Assembly (NCBI GenBank): GCA_032117095.1
Contig: JAULZZ010000006.1
Span: forward strand, 1-50,322
From: REEB470 sp032117095
GTDB lineage: Bacteria > Bacillota > Bacilli > Paenibacillales > YIM-B00363
Direction of reading: 5' to 3'
Length of the DNA stretch: 50,322 bases
Shown here: positions 19,535 to 27,014 of the stretch, piece after piece
Layout: each line of letters starts with the position of its first letter
Numbering within the stretch: position 1 is the stretch's first letter
Notes under the pieces: model-generated
The model's input: the letters and a program-made list of their open reading frames with translations, nothing else
Databases searched by the model: none
Told to the model about the DNA's origin: nothing
Program-made: the position numbers and the translations under genes

Positions 19535-19690
19535 TTACTCACTGACATAATCAAACTGGCGCAACACATCGGCGGTAGAAACTTGTCCTTCACGCACGAC
19601 TTGTTCGAGTCCGTGCTCACTTTTCATAATCCCCCACGTTACACCAAAACCTAACACGAGCAACGTCAACGTAACGATGATCTTATCCAT
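19535..19690 (-). CDS. 51-residue membrane protein of the tad operon
   Basis: Starts MDKIIVTLTLLVLGFGVTWG, one N-terminal membrane segment, followed by a charged tail ending DVLRQFDYVSE. Its ATG overlaps the stop codon of the upstream pilin gene by one base (TAATG), indicating translational coupling. The first residues MDKI repeat those of the two pilins. It has no ribosome-binding site of its own. Its stop codon TAA lies in the duplicated target of the MITE next to it. It may be a minor pilin or an assembly factor. Confidence 0.65.
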   Translation of the reverse strand: MDKIIVTLTLLVLGFGVTWGIMKSEHGLEQVVREGQVSTADVLRQFDYVSE

Positions 19691-19863
19691 TACGGCGTCG
19701 TAAACGTCGTCACGCCTGTTGTTCCGTTTACGGCAACCGTATTGAGTGAAGAAGCGACGTCCTTCCCCCGATCGGTGGTACGATCAGCCACCGTACCGCC
19801 CATGTACAAGGCAGCGCCGACCATAATCACGCTCAATGCCAATGCTACGGCGATTTTATCCAT
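19690..19863 (-). CDS. Small Flp-like pilin, copy A
   Basis: 57 residues: MDKIAVALALSVIMVGAALY membrane segment, then a Thr/Val/Asp-rich tail. AAAGGAGGTG stands eight bases before the ATG at 19861-19863; an upstream GTG is part of that site. It lies between tadC and tadE-like genes, where Flp pilins are found, but the Flp processing box (G followed by EY) is missing. Near-identical to copy B, differing at two residues (T/A and G/A). Confidence 0.7.
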   Translation of the reverse strand: MDKIAVALALSVIMVGAALYMGGTVADRTTDRGKDVASSLNTVAVNGTTGVTTFTTP

Positions 19864-19910
19864 TTTTTTCACCTCCTTTCCTTCGTCTTGCCTGCATCCT
19901 CCGCGTACGT

Positions 19911-20084
19911 TTACGGCGTCGTAAACGTCGTCACGCCTGTTGTTGCGTTTACGGCAACTGTATTGAGTGAAGAAGCGACGTCCTTCCCTCGATCAGTCGC
20001 ACGATCCGCCACCGTACCGCCCATGTACAAGGCAGCGCCGACCATAATCACGCTCAATGCCAATGCTACGGCGATTTTATCCAT
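19911..20084 (-). CDS. Small Flp-like pilin, copy B
   Basis: 57 residues, nearly identical to copy A including the ribosome-binding site and 3' flank, so the unit of about 221 bp was duplicated recently or is kept alike by gene conversion. ATG at 20082-20084 with AAAGGAGGTG. Confidence 0.7.
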   Translation of the reverse strand: MDKIAVALALSVIMVGAALYMGGTVADRATDRGKDVASSLNTVAVNATTGVTTFTTP

Positions 20085-20117
20085 TTTTTTCACCTCCTTT
20101 CCTTCGTTAAAATAGGC

Positions 20118-20270
20118 TTACTCCTCTCTTAACGGAAACGATTGTGCGATGGAAGACGCTGTAGCACTCCCCGCTTGCCATACAGATGGCACAATTTTAC
20201 CCCCAAATGTGGCCAACGTTGCCCCGACAACGATGACAGACAACACGAGAGAAGTGACGAGCTTACACAT
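20118..20270 (-). CDS. Small Flp-like pilin, copy C (divergent)
   Basis: 50 residues, starting MCKLVTSLVLSVIVVGATLA and ending FPLREE. ATG at 20268-20270 follows AAAGGAGGTGAAAAAAG, the same upstream sequence as copies A and B. The membrane segment aligns with theirs (SVIxVGAxL) while the tail has diverged. A cysteine at position 2 could matter for lipidation or redox, but no lipobox is present. Easily missed because of its length. Confidence 0.7.
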   Translation of the reverse strand: MCKLVTSLVLSVIVVGATLATFGGKIVPSVWQAGSATASSIAQSFPLREE

Positions 20271-20290
20271 CTTTTTTCACCTCCTTTCCA

Positions 20291-20315
20291 GGGACATGGT
20301 TTGAAATCGTGATGC
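20291..20315. repeat. Solitary end of a family-3 repeat
   Basis: GGACATGGTTTGAAATCGTGATGC matches the right end of the family-3 repeat. The remaining 100 bp are absent. It lies between tadC and the pilins. Confidence 0.55.
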
Positions 20316-20322
20316 TTGTCAC

Positions 20323-21189
20323 TTAGATGAATCCCCCACGCAATTGCTCCATCACGGTCATCATCCATGGGTATATGAAGAGCAACAAGCAAACGAAAAA
20401 CGGGACCATCACATACAGGCTAATCCATATCGGGGCATTTTCTACTTTGCCATTCCACTCCGCATGCAATGTCTCGTCCAAACTGCGGGAATGTTCGCGC
20501 AACAACTTCCCTACATCCGCCACGTGCGCCCGACTCAGCGCCATTAATGCATTGACCAACGGATACACTTCAGAAATCCCGATTTCTTCTTTGAACGTCT
20601 CTAAAGCCATGCGCTGGTCATGCGACCACTGGGCGACAAGTTTTTGAATGTGGGGGCGCAACCGATGTAGCGGACGACTTGCACGGATGATCATTTCGCG
20701 CAAATCCGCCTTCTCCGTCACACAAATGTACAAACGATGAGAGAATTTAGAGAGTTCATAGCGCAATTGCGTGCGCCGTTGTGACGTGCGGATGTGCAAA
20801 TATATCGCTGGTGAACTCCCCCCTAGTGCGCCACACGCTCCTGTCAAAAACAGCACTTTGCCCCATTGGGATGCATCCCCTGGTGTTGAGACCGCCATCA
20901 GCATGATGAACATTGCACCGCCTCCGCACAACGCCCCCATCGCACACCACCGCTGGTACGTCAAAACGTTCCAATGTACTCCTGCCATCCGTGCCCGTTG
21001 TGCAAACGCTCTTTCCTTCGCCTCCTGTACCCGAGACATCCGCTGCCCCAAACGACTCGCCACTCGATACGACAAAATCAATGGTTTCAACGGGGCTGCC
21101 ATGGGCAGTGTGCGCAACCAAGGCAATACCCCTGCAACGATGAAAAGTGCACAGCCACTCAAAAATAAAATTTCAAACCACAGTATCAT
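20323..21189 (-). CDS. tadC: TadC-type inner-membrane platform protein (T2SS F family)
   Basis: 288 residues from MILWFEILFL. One N-terminal membrane segment, two in the middle and a pair of C-terminal segments (PIWISLYVMVPFFVCLLLF) flank a cytoplasmic helical T2SSF domain (residues about 130-260). With TadB it forms the membrane platform of the pilus machine on which the CpaF ATPase acts. GGGGAAG precedes the ATG; a TTG at 21228 overlapping tadB is the alternative start. Confidence 0.82.
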   Translation of the reverse strand: MILWFEILFLSGCALFIVAGVLPWLRTLPMAAPLKPLILSYRVASRLGQRMSRVQEAKERAFAQRARMAGVHWNVLTYQRWCAMGALCGGGAMFIMLMAVSTPGDASQWGKVLFLTGACGALGGSSPAIYLHIRTSQRRTQLRYELSKFSHRLYICVTEKADLREMIIRASRPLHRLRPHIQKLVAQWSHDQRMALETFKEEIGISEVYPLVNALMALSRAHVADVGKLLREHSRSLDETLHAEWNGKVENAPIWISLYVMVPFFVCLLLFIYPWMMTVMEQLRGGFI

Positions 21190-21224
21190 TTTTTCTTCCC
21201 CGCATCCTCTTCTATTTTGATGAT

Positions 21225-22190
21225 TCAAAAAGCTCGTTTCCCCGCTCGTACGACGAGTACCAGAGAAATAAACATCACAAAAATAGACCCCATTATAATC
21301 GTTTTCCCGAGCGGGTACATCATATAATAACGATAATGATTCTCGTCGATTGCAATATTAAAAACTACCGTAAATATCGCAAACAACACGAGAATAACCG
21401 TCCCAATCCGATACACCGTAATCATGGCAATGCGTGTTTCCTCTTGTTTGCGTGCCACTTGCATGTCGAGCATTAATTTATGCAAAGCCGCAATCACATC
21501 GTTGCCGTATTTGTGTTTCAAAATCAGAATGTCTGCCAAGTCTTCTGCCCAGACGTTTTGTGTGCGTACCGCAAATTCATACAACGCTTGCTCAAGCGAA
21601 CCGTGCAGCATCGCCCGCATCTCCAATCGTTTCCATTCGGCATACACATAAGAGGGCATCGCTTCACTGCAACGTGCAATGAGTTCGAGGATTGTCCGAT
21701 CGACTTGGTAATGTCCGATCACATTTTGGACGAGTTTCATCATATCTTGCGCAATGCGATGACGCATCCGTTGTACACGAAACATAATATAAAAAAAGGG
21801 GATGGATCCGCCCAATGCGGCCATGGTCATGCTAAGGACGAGCGGAGAAAGTGCCGTTTGGGATTGTTCGAGCGAGACGTAACGCCTTTCCCAAGCAAGG
21901 AGCCCCGCATCGATGCCAATTCCACTGAGCAAAAACAAGGCGCCACTCCATAGGAGTACCGTTTCTAGCGGCTGTTTCATCCCAAGAACAGACATCGCTT
22001 CTTCGAGCTTTTGCAGCGGTTCCCACTTGCGAAGCCACCAAATTTTCTCATGACGCAAAAAAGAAAACGTGTTTTTATTAGACAAACGAACCGGGTATGT
22101 TTTCATCCCGTACATCCACCACGGGACGATACAGAGCGCACATCCGACTGCCCAACATACCGTCCACAACGTCATCATGCCGATGTTCAT
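21225..22190 (-). CDS. tadB: TadB-type inner-membrane platform protein (T2SS F family)
   Basis: 321 residues. Membrane segments near the N-terminus, around residues 80-100 and 125-140, and a C-terminal pair (TVILVLFAIFTVVFNIA, IIMGSIFVMFISLVLVV) surround the T2SSF domain. The ATG at 22188-22190 overlaps the cpaF stop as ATGA, so the two are coupled. Confidence 0.82.
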   Translation of the reverse strand: MNIGMMTLWTVCWAVGCALCIVPWWMYGMKTYPVRLSNKNTFSFLRHEKIWWLRKWEPLQKLEEAMSVLGMKQPLETVLLWSGALFLLSGIGIDAGLLAWERRYVSLEQSQTALSPLVLSMTMAALGGSIPFFYIMFRVQRMRHRIAQDMMKLVQNVIGHYQVDRTILELIARCSEAMPSYVYAEWKRLEMRAMLHGSLEQALYEFAVRTQNVWAEDLADILILKHKYGNDVIAALHKLMLDMQVARKQEETRIAMITVYRIGTVILVLFAIFTVVFNIAIDENHYRYYMMYPLGKTIIMGSIFVMFISLVLVVRAGKRAF

Positions 22191-23572
22191 GACCACACCC
22201 CCGTATGGGCAAACGTCGCTGCGTTCGCACCGCGGGATGCCAGGTGGTTTTTGAACGGATTGCTAAACGTGACCGCGGTAAAAACCCACTCTTGTGCGTC
22301 ATAATCCCACTCCACGAGCGGTTGAAGTACGGGTTGGTCGTCTTCATTGACGTACATTTCGGTAATTTCCGTCACGATACGACGCATCTGCCCACGGCAT
22401 TGCACCCGACGTAAAAACACAATCAGATTGAAGGCGCGAGCAACACGTCGTCGTGCGGTCGCCTCTTCGTGCGTTCTCCCGTCCATTTTGAGCATATCAA
22501 CGATGTCTGTGAGCAATGATTCACGGTACTTCGTATGCATCGTTCCCATGACATCGTGTCCCCGCAATGCCCCTTGCACCATCTGGGCGATTTCTGCGCC
22601 TTTTGCTTCGCCCACGACGATCCACTCAGGGCTCATGACGAGCAACGGCTTAAATGCCTCTTCCATCGGGAGCTGCGCTTGTTCACAGGCACGCACCGCC
22701 AAAATGTTACGGTTCCCACGTAACCGCTCGCGCAATGCGATCTCAAACTCTGTTTCTAGTGTGCGGATGCGTTCGCCTTCGGGAATTTCTTGCGCCAGCG
22801 CAAACAACAACGTCGTTTTTCCTGTGTTTGTCCCGCCACCGACCAAGATGCTCGCATGATAACGCACGCACAAATGCAATATTTCTGCCATGCGCGCATT
22901 GATCGTGCCCAACTCCACGAGCTTTTGGAGCGATACGTCTTGTACGATAAAATTCCGAATGTGAATGCTTGGGACGTCAGAATACGGTTCTCGGGTCATG
23001 ACAAGCCGTGAGCGATTCCACAAATACGATTGTACGACAGGTTGTCGTTCGCTGATCGGCTTTTTCCCGCATAAGGCAAGACGGTCTTGAATCATCCGCA
23101 CTTCATCCAAACTCGAAAACATGCGGGTGTGGAGCACCGTTTCCCCGTGGCGAATGACATAAATGTGACGCCCAATCACTTGCACTTCTTCCACATCCGG
23201 CAATTGTTTCACGTCTTCAATCAACCCTGCCCCGCATACCATGGCAAACAGACTTTCCGTTGCACATCCGTGGTCGTATAACGTGTGCGGGTCGATGACC
23301 CATTGAAATTCATGCACCAACGATGCAATCATGATTTTGATGCGTTCTCGCGCATGTGGCTCACCCAAGCCGGCTTGCATGATGTCTTGATACAACGTTT
23401 CATCTTGTTTGGCGCGTTCCATGAGATGGTCCGAAATGTGCTGTGAAGCCACGTGCAAACTAACAGTTTTCCTCTGCGGGAATGCATCAGCAGGCACCCC
23501 CTCCTGCGCGGTGTCACGCAAATGACGGGCGTATTGCATCGGATGAAATGGCGTGCGTACAGGCATCGGCAT
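22187..23572 (-). CDS. cpaF: CpaF/TadA pilus-assembly ATPase
   Basis: 461 residues. The secretion ATPase that drives polymerisation of Tad pili. Walker A GGGTNTGKTT (245-254), Asp-box region RIRTLETEFEIAL, Walker B-like EWIVVGEAKGAE (usually VGEVRGGE), and His box GHDVMGTMHTKYRES. The N-terminal about 120 residues are the CpaF-type helical domain. Start ATG at 23570-23572 with AAAGGAG, or two codons later. A family-3 repeat separates it from tadZ. Confidence 0.92.
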   Translation of the reverse strand: MPMPVRTPFHPMQYARHLRDTAQEGVPADAFPQRKTVSLHVASQHISDHLMERAKQDETLYQDIMQAGLGEPHARERIKIMIASLVHEFQWVIDPHTLYDHGCATESLFAMVCGAGLIEDVKQLPDVEEVQVIGRHIYVIRHGETVLHTRMFSSLDEVRMIQDRLALCGKKPISERQPVVQSYLWNRSRLVMTREPYSDVPSIHIRNFIVQDVSLQKLVELGTINARMAEILHLCVRYHASILVGGGTNTGKTTLLFALAQEIPEGERIRTLETEFEIALRERLRGNRNILAVRACEQAQLPMEEAFKPLLVMSPEWIVVGEAKGAEIAQMVQGALRGHDVMGTMHTKYRESLLTDIVDMLKMDGRTHEEATARRRVARAFNLIVFLRRVQCRGQMRRIVTEITEMYVNEDDQPVLQPLVEWDYDAQEWVFTAVTFSNPFKNHLASRGANAATFAHTGVWS

Positions 23573-23611
23573 ATTATCACGTCTCCTTTTTCCATGGTGA
23601 TGCGCCTTATG

Positions 23612-23707
23612 CGAAACACGATTTTAGTACATCTGCCCTATCGGTGAAAACCCCTTCTTTCGCACAACAGCGAGTCCCTGTGCGTATGTTTTCAATAGGG
23701 ATTCAAT
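23612..23707 (-). repeat. Family-3 structured repeat inside the tad operon
   Basis: Minus strand: TTGAATCCCTATTGAAAACA to CGTGTTTCG. Shortened, but keeps GTGCGAAAG and GGTTTTCACCGATAGGG. It lies between tadZ and cpaF, so it is transcribed with the operon. Confidence 0.75.
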
Positions 23708-23709
23708 AG

Positions 23710-24948
23710 TTACGCCGAGCCAGTCCGAAGGGAAAAGAGGGTGTACCGTCTTTGTTTCGTGAGCACAGGCAAAGCAGGTTGTCCGAGTCGTTTGGTCACG
23801 AGTGAGGCAATGCGATGAATCGCTGTGTTGTATTCAAAAATATGTTGCTCATACAACGGAACGCCTTCATCAAACGATTTTCGCCTTTTGGGGTAGGGGA
23901 TTTCTGGGAGGATGGCTGCGAGTGGCATGTTCAAATATTGGGAAATGTGTTCGGGTTTCTCTTGGTGTGCTTCCATCCGATTCATGATGAGGTGCATGGA
24001 CTCCGGCGTCACACCACACGCATGCCAGTAACAGGAAAACCATTCCCCGATACTCCATCCGTACGAGCTAATCTGGGGTTGTGCCACTAAAAACCGCATA
24101 TTTGCACCGCGCACGGCACAAACGGTCGCCGCATTGTCTGGATATGAGGACACGTCGACGAGCGTAATGTCGAACGTGTGGCGTGCGGTGTGGAGCAATG
24201 TTTCGACCATCTGTGCACTCACGTCGCTGGCTGTGTCACGGCGATGCGAGCCGTGTAGTATGCGCAAATGGGGATACTTCCGAAAACTGTCGCATCCTTC
24301 CCACAAGGCCAAAGATTCCAACGCCCCTGTCTGCAACCGTGCCCGCAAGGCGATGTTCGAGCGTGTACGATCTGCCTTGGGCAAAAGCAAGCCCAGCTCA
24401 GGATTTTTTAAGTTCAAGTCGAGCAAGCCGATGCGCAGCGAAGTATGCTGTGCCAACGCCCATGCGGTATTGAGGGCCACCGTAGTTGCACCGTCTTTTG
24501 GGGAGGCCGCGAAAAGGGTTGCTACGATTCCCTCGGATGCCCGCGACATTTCTTGGGGGAGTATCCCTTGCACCAAACCCCACTGTGTCCACTGGGCGAG
24601 TAACGCTTCATTCCATTCTGCGGTAGTTCGACCGATCGGCAACACGTCTATCCCCTCTTTTCCACATAATCGTTCTAATACTTCTTGGTACAATGAGTCA
24701 TACACGGTCTCACTAGAAAGGAGCAATATCGGGGTGGAAGGATGCCACTGACGGAGCATCCCGGTAAGTTCCCACGGGAAATGGTCTGCAAAACAGGCGA
24801 CATCGATGACAATGGCACGATGTGGTTTTTGGAGTTGTTGCAAGATCGTGTGGCGGTCTTCTATTAGCAATAAAGGGACATTTAGTGACACATGATGCAA
24901 CAGTTTTTTCAACCCTTCTGCGTGATGAATGCCGACAAGTATGCTCAC
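23710..24948 (-). CDS. tadZ: TadZ/CpaE-like pilus localisation ATPase
   Basis: 412 residues from GTG 24948, with AAAGGAGG seven bases upstream. The N-terminal about 130 residues look like an atypical receiver domain, followed by a MinD/ParA-like domain (ATLFAASPKDGATTVALNTA) with a Walker A that lacks the usual second lysine, as in many CpaE proteins. Probably a polar or membrane landmark that recruits the Tad machine. It overlaps cpaB by 4 bp (GTGA). Confidence 0.82.
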   Translation of the reverse strand: MSILVGIHHAEGLKKLLHHVSLNVPLLLIEDRHTILQQLQKPHRAIVIDVACFADHFPWELTGMLRQWHPSTPILLLSSETVYDSLYQEVLERLCGKEGIDVLPIGRTTAEWNEALLAQWTQWGLVQGILPQEMSRASEGIVATLFAASPKDGATTVALNTAWALAQHTSLRIGLLDLNLKNPELGLLLPKADRTRSNIALRARLQTGALESLALWEGCDSFRKYPHLRILHGSHRRDTASDVSAQMVETLLHTARHTFDITLVDVSSYPDNAATVCAVRGANMRFLVAQPQISSYGWSIGEWFSCYWHACGVTPESMHLIMNRMEAHQEKPEHISQYLNMPLAAILPEIPYPKRRKSFDEGVPLYEQHIFEYNTAIHRIASLVTKRLGQPALPVLTKQRRYTLFSLRTGSA

Positions 24949-25736
24949 GATTGTTCCTCCTTTCTCTCCGTATTTGTGTGTATAACATGTGTTTTCCATG
25001 TCCTAAAATCGTCCGTCACACGAGCGACGTGCGTAGGAGGCGTCGTGCGATGAGACAACGTCAATTTGATCTGTCCGTACAATTGGGCTAACGTATACGC
25101 CTCGTACACTTGGGGGGTCATCAAAAACGTGTTGATCGCAGGCTTTGTCGCTGCATGTGGGGACGACGAGGGAGGCACGGCTGGGGTGTGCGAAAATGCC
25201 AACCAAGCATCGTCCGTATGCGTGACCACTTCGATCCCCTCTGCGGTGCGCACACTTGCGACCGGCAAGGCCTCGATGACTTTCACTGCCCCGCGCAATT
25301 GCCCCTCGATGACGACCGCTTTGCCAAACTCAACATATACGTCTACGGTGTCCCCTTTGCGCAAAATCGTTGCCACATTCGTCACTTCATTGGTCGGAAA
25401 ACTCACAAACCGTTCATCTCCCGTAGGCACTACTCGTTTGGACGATAATTTCCAAGCAACAAACTGTTCGTCTGCACTCATCGGAATGAGCGTGCTCTTC
25501 CCCACAATCTGCTCGATACGACGCAAGCCGTCTTTTACGATCGCCCTTTCGGGAATGCGTACTTCCCGCACCATCGCACTGTCGATCACTTCCCCACTGG
25601 CAATCCAGCGAGTCGGTTGCCATGTCGTCACATACGCAACACGCTGTTCTACCGCCCGAACATACCAGTGAAATCCTCCCACTGCACCGATCATCCACAC
25701 GACACCGATTCCAGTGACCAATCCTCTTCGCCACAC
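24945..25736 (-). CDS. cpaB: CpaB/RcpC-like SAF-domain pilus protein
   Basis: 263 residues from a GTG (25734-25736) with AAAGGAG upstream. One N-terminal membrane anchor (GLVTGIGVVWMIGAVGGFHW), then a SAF domain (RWIASGEVIDSAMVREVRIP, near 40-100) and the RcpC-type region GDTVDVYVEFG. Associated with assembly and secretion of Flp pili. First gene of the tad operon. Confidence 0.75.
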   Translation of the reverse strand: MWRRGLVTGIGVVWMIGAVGGFHWYVRAVEQRVAYVTTWQPTRWIASGEVIDSAMVREVRIPERAIVKDGLRRIEQIVGKSTLIPMSADEQFVAWKLSSKRVVPTGDERFVSFPTNEVTNVATILRKGDTVDVYVEFGKAVVIEGQLRGAVKVIEALPVASVRTAEGIEVVTHTDDAWLAFSHTPAVPPSSSPHAATKPAINTFLMTPQVYEAYTLAQLYGQIKLTLSHRTTPPTHVARVTDDFRTWKTHVIHTNTERKEEQS

Positions 25737-25960
25737 TGCACATGCTCCTTTGCGATAAAAAGTGAATTCGCACCACACCAAACACCAAAAGAACATATGT
25801 ACGATGAGTGGAATAGAAAAAGCCCAGCAATCACGAGGATACCCGTGATAACTGGACGATGCTTTCGTTCCAAATGTGATGTGCATATGTAGTAGAGGAA
25901 GTGCGGGGTTCGCAACATACACTCTACGTGTTCTCTATACTTTCAGAGGGGGGTGCTACT

Positions 25961-25989
25961 ATCATACGTGATCTTGATGAAAATAACAA
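25961..25989 (-). promoter_or_regulatory. Putative tad operon promoter
   Basis: Minus strand TTGTTA (25984-25989), 17-bp spacer, TATGAT (25961-25966), about 220 bp before the cpaB start and 78 bp past the end of rnz. Confidence 0.5.
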
Positions 25990-26066
25990 GAGAATTCATG
26001 TTCTTTTGTTAAATTTTTTTCTGTTAAAAATTAGGAGGTTTCCCTCTTGTTGTACGTCGATCGCAC

Positions 26067-27014
26067 TCATGACGGTGTGCGCTTTTCCTCGTCCTTTCGC
26101 GGGATGGGGTAAGACCAAAAATCTTCCGCCATATGGCTGTGTGGCATGGTTGTTTGCGCTTCTTCGAGCAGTACGTGCAAGTGGTCCTCTTGGTACCGGG
26201 AGGAGACGTGCGTCATGATCAACGTACCAACCGCCGCTTCTTTGGCACACTGGGCAATTTCCTGCGCCGTCGTATGATAATATTGGCGTGCTTGGTCCGC
26301 ACGCTCGTGTGCGTACGTCGCTTCATGGACGAGTACATCTGCGCCCACTGCTACTTTTTTTACCGCCTCACACGGCCTCGTGTCGCCACAGATGACGATG
26401 ATCCGTCCAGGAATCGGGGGTTGGCAGTACGTCTGTCCACTCAACACCGTACCATCAGGCAACGCAACGTCTTCCCCCCTTTTGAGTTGCGCAAAAAGCG
26501 GACCGGGTTCTCTGCCCTCTCGTTGCAATCGTGCGACATCAAGGGCACCAGGAATCGGCTTTTCTTCGATACGGTATCCATACGAAGCGATGCGATGTTC
26601 TAACAATGCCGCAGTAATCACAAATTGGTCGTCTTCATAGCGCCATCCGTCGGTCACCACTTGGTAATGCAAGGGGTATTCCAAGCGGGTTTCACTCACT
26701 TCGAGCGCCGTCGTCACGAACGTTTCTACCCCGCGGGGCCCAAAAACAGTCACTGGGGTTTGCCCGCCTTGGTGCGAACGACTCGTCAGCAATCCAGGCA
26801 AGCCGAATACATGATCCCCGTGCAAATGCGTAATAAAAATGTACTCAATTTTACTCGGTTTTATCGGAGAACGTAGCATTTGTTGTTGCGTTCCTTCTCC
26901 GGCGTCAAACAACCACACTGTCCCGCGTTCAGCCAATAAATTTAAGGCAAGTGACGAGACATTTCGCTGCTTGGATGGGATGCCCGCACCCGTACCTAAA
27001 AAATACAGTTCCAC
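26067..27014 (-). CDS. rnz: Ribonuclease Z
   Basis: 315 residues. Endonuclease that matures tRNA 3' ends. Metallo-beta-lactamase fold with the Zn motif THLHGDHVFGLPGL near residue 62, later GDTRP, the HEATYAHE region and the C-terminal THVSSRY. It starts with a GTG that overlaps the metH TAG stop by one base (TAGTG), so the genes are coupled. Confidence 0.95.
   Translation of the reverse strand: MELYFLGTGAGIPSKQRNVSSLALNLLAERGTVWLFDAGEGTQQQMLRSPIKPSKIEYIFITHLHGDHVFGLPGLLTSRSHQGGQTPVTVFGPRGVETFVTTALEVSETRLEYPLHYQVVTDGWRYEDDQFVITAALLEHRIASYGYRIEEKPIPGALDVARLQREGREPGPLFAQLKRGEDVALPDGTVLSGQTYCQPPIPGRIIVICGDTRPCEAVKKVAVGADVLVHEATYAHERADQARQYYHTTAQEIAQCAKEAAVGTLIMTHVSSRYQEDHLHVLLEEAQTTMPHSHMAEDFWSYPIPRKDEEKRTPS

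Noticed and set aside
19237..19654. Plus-strand open frame across the nested element and into the 51-aa gene
   Set aside because: It starts in a MITE, crosses element borders and runs antisense through a coupled operon gene.
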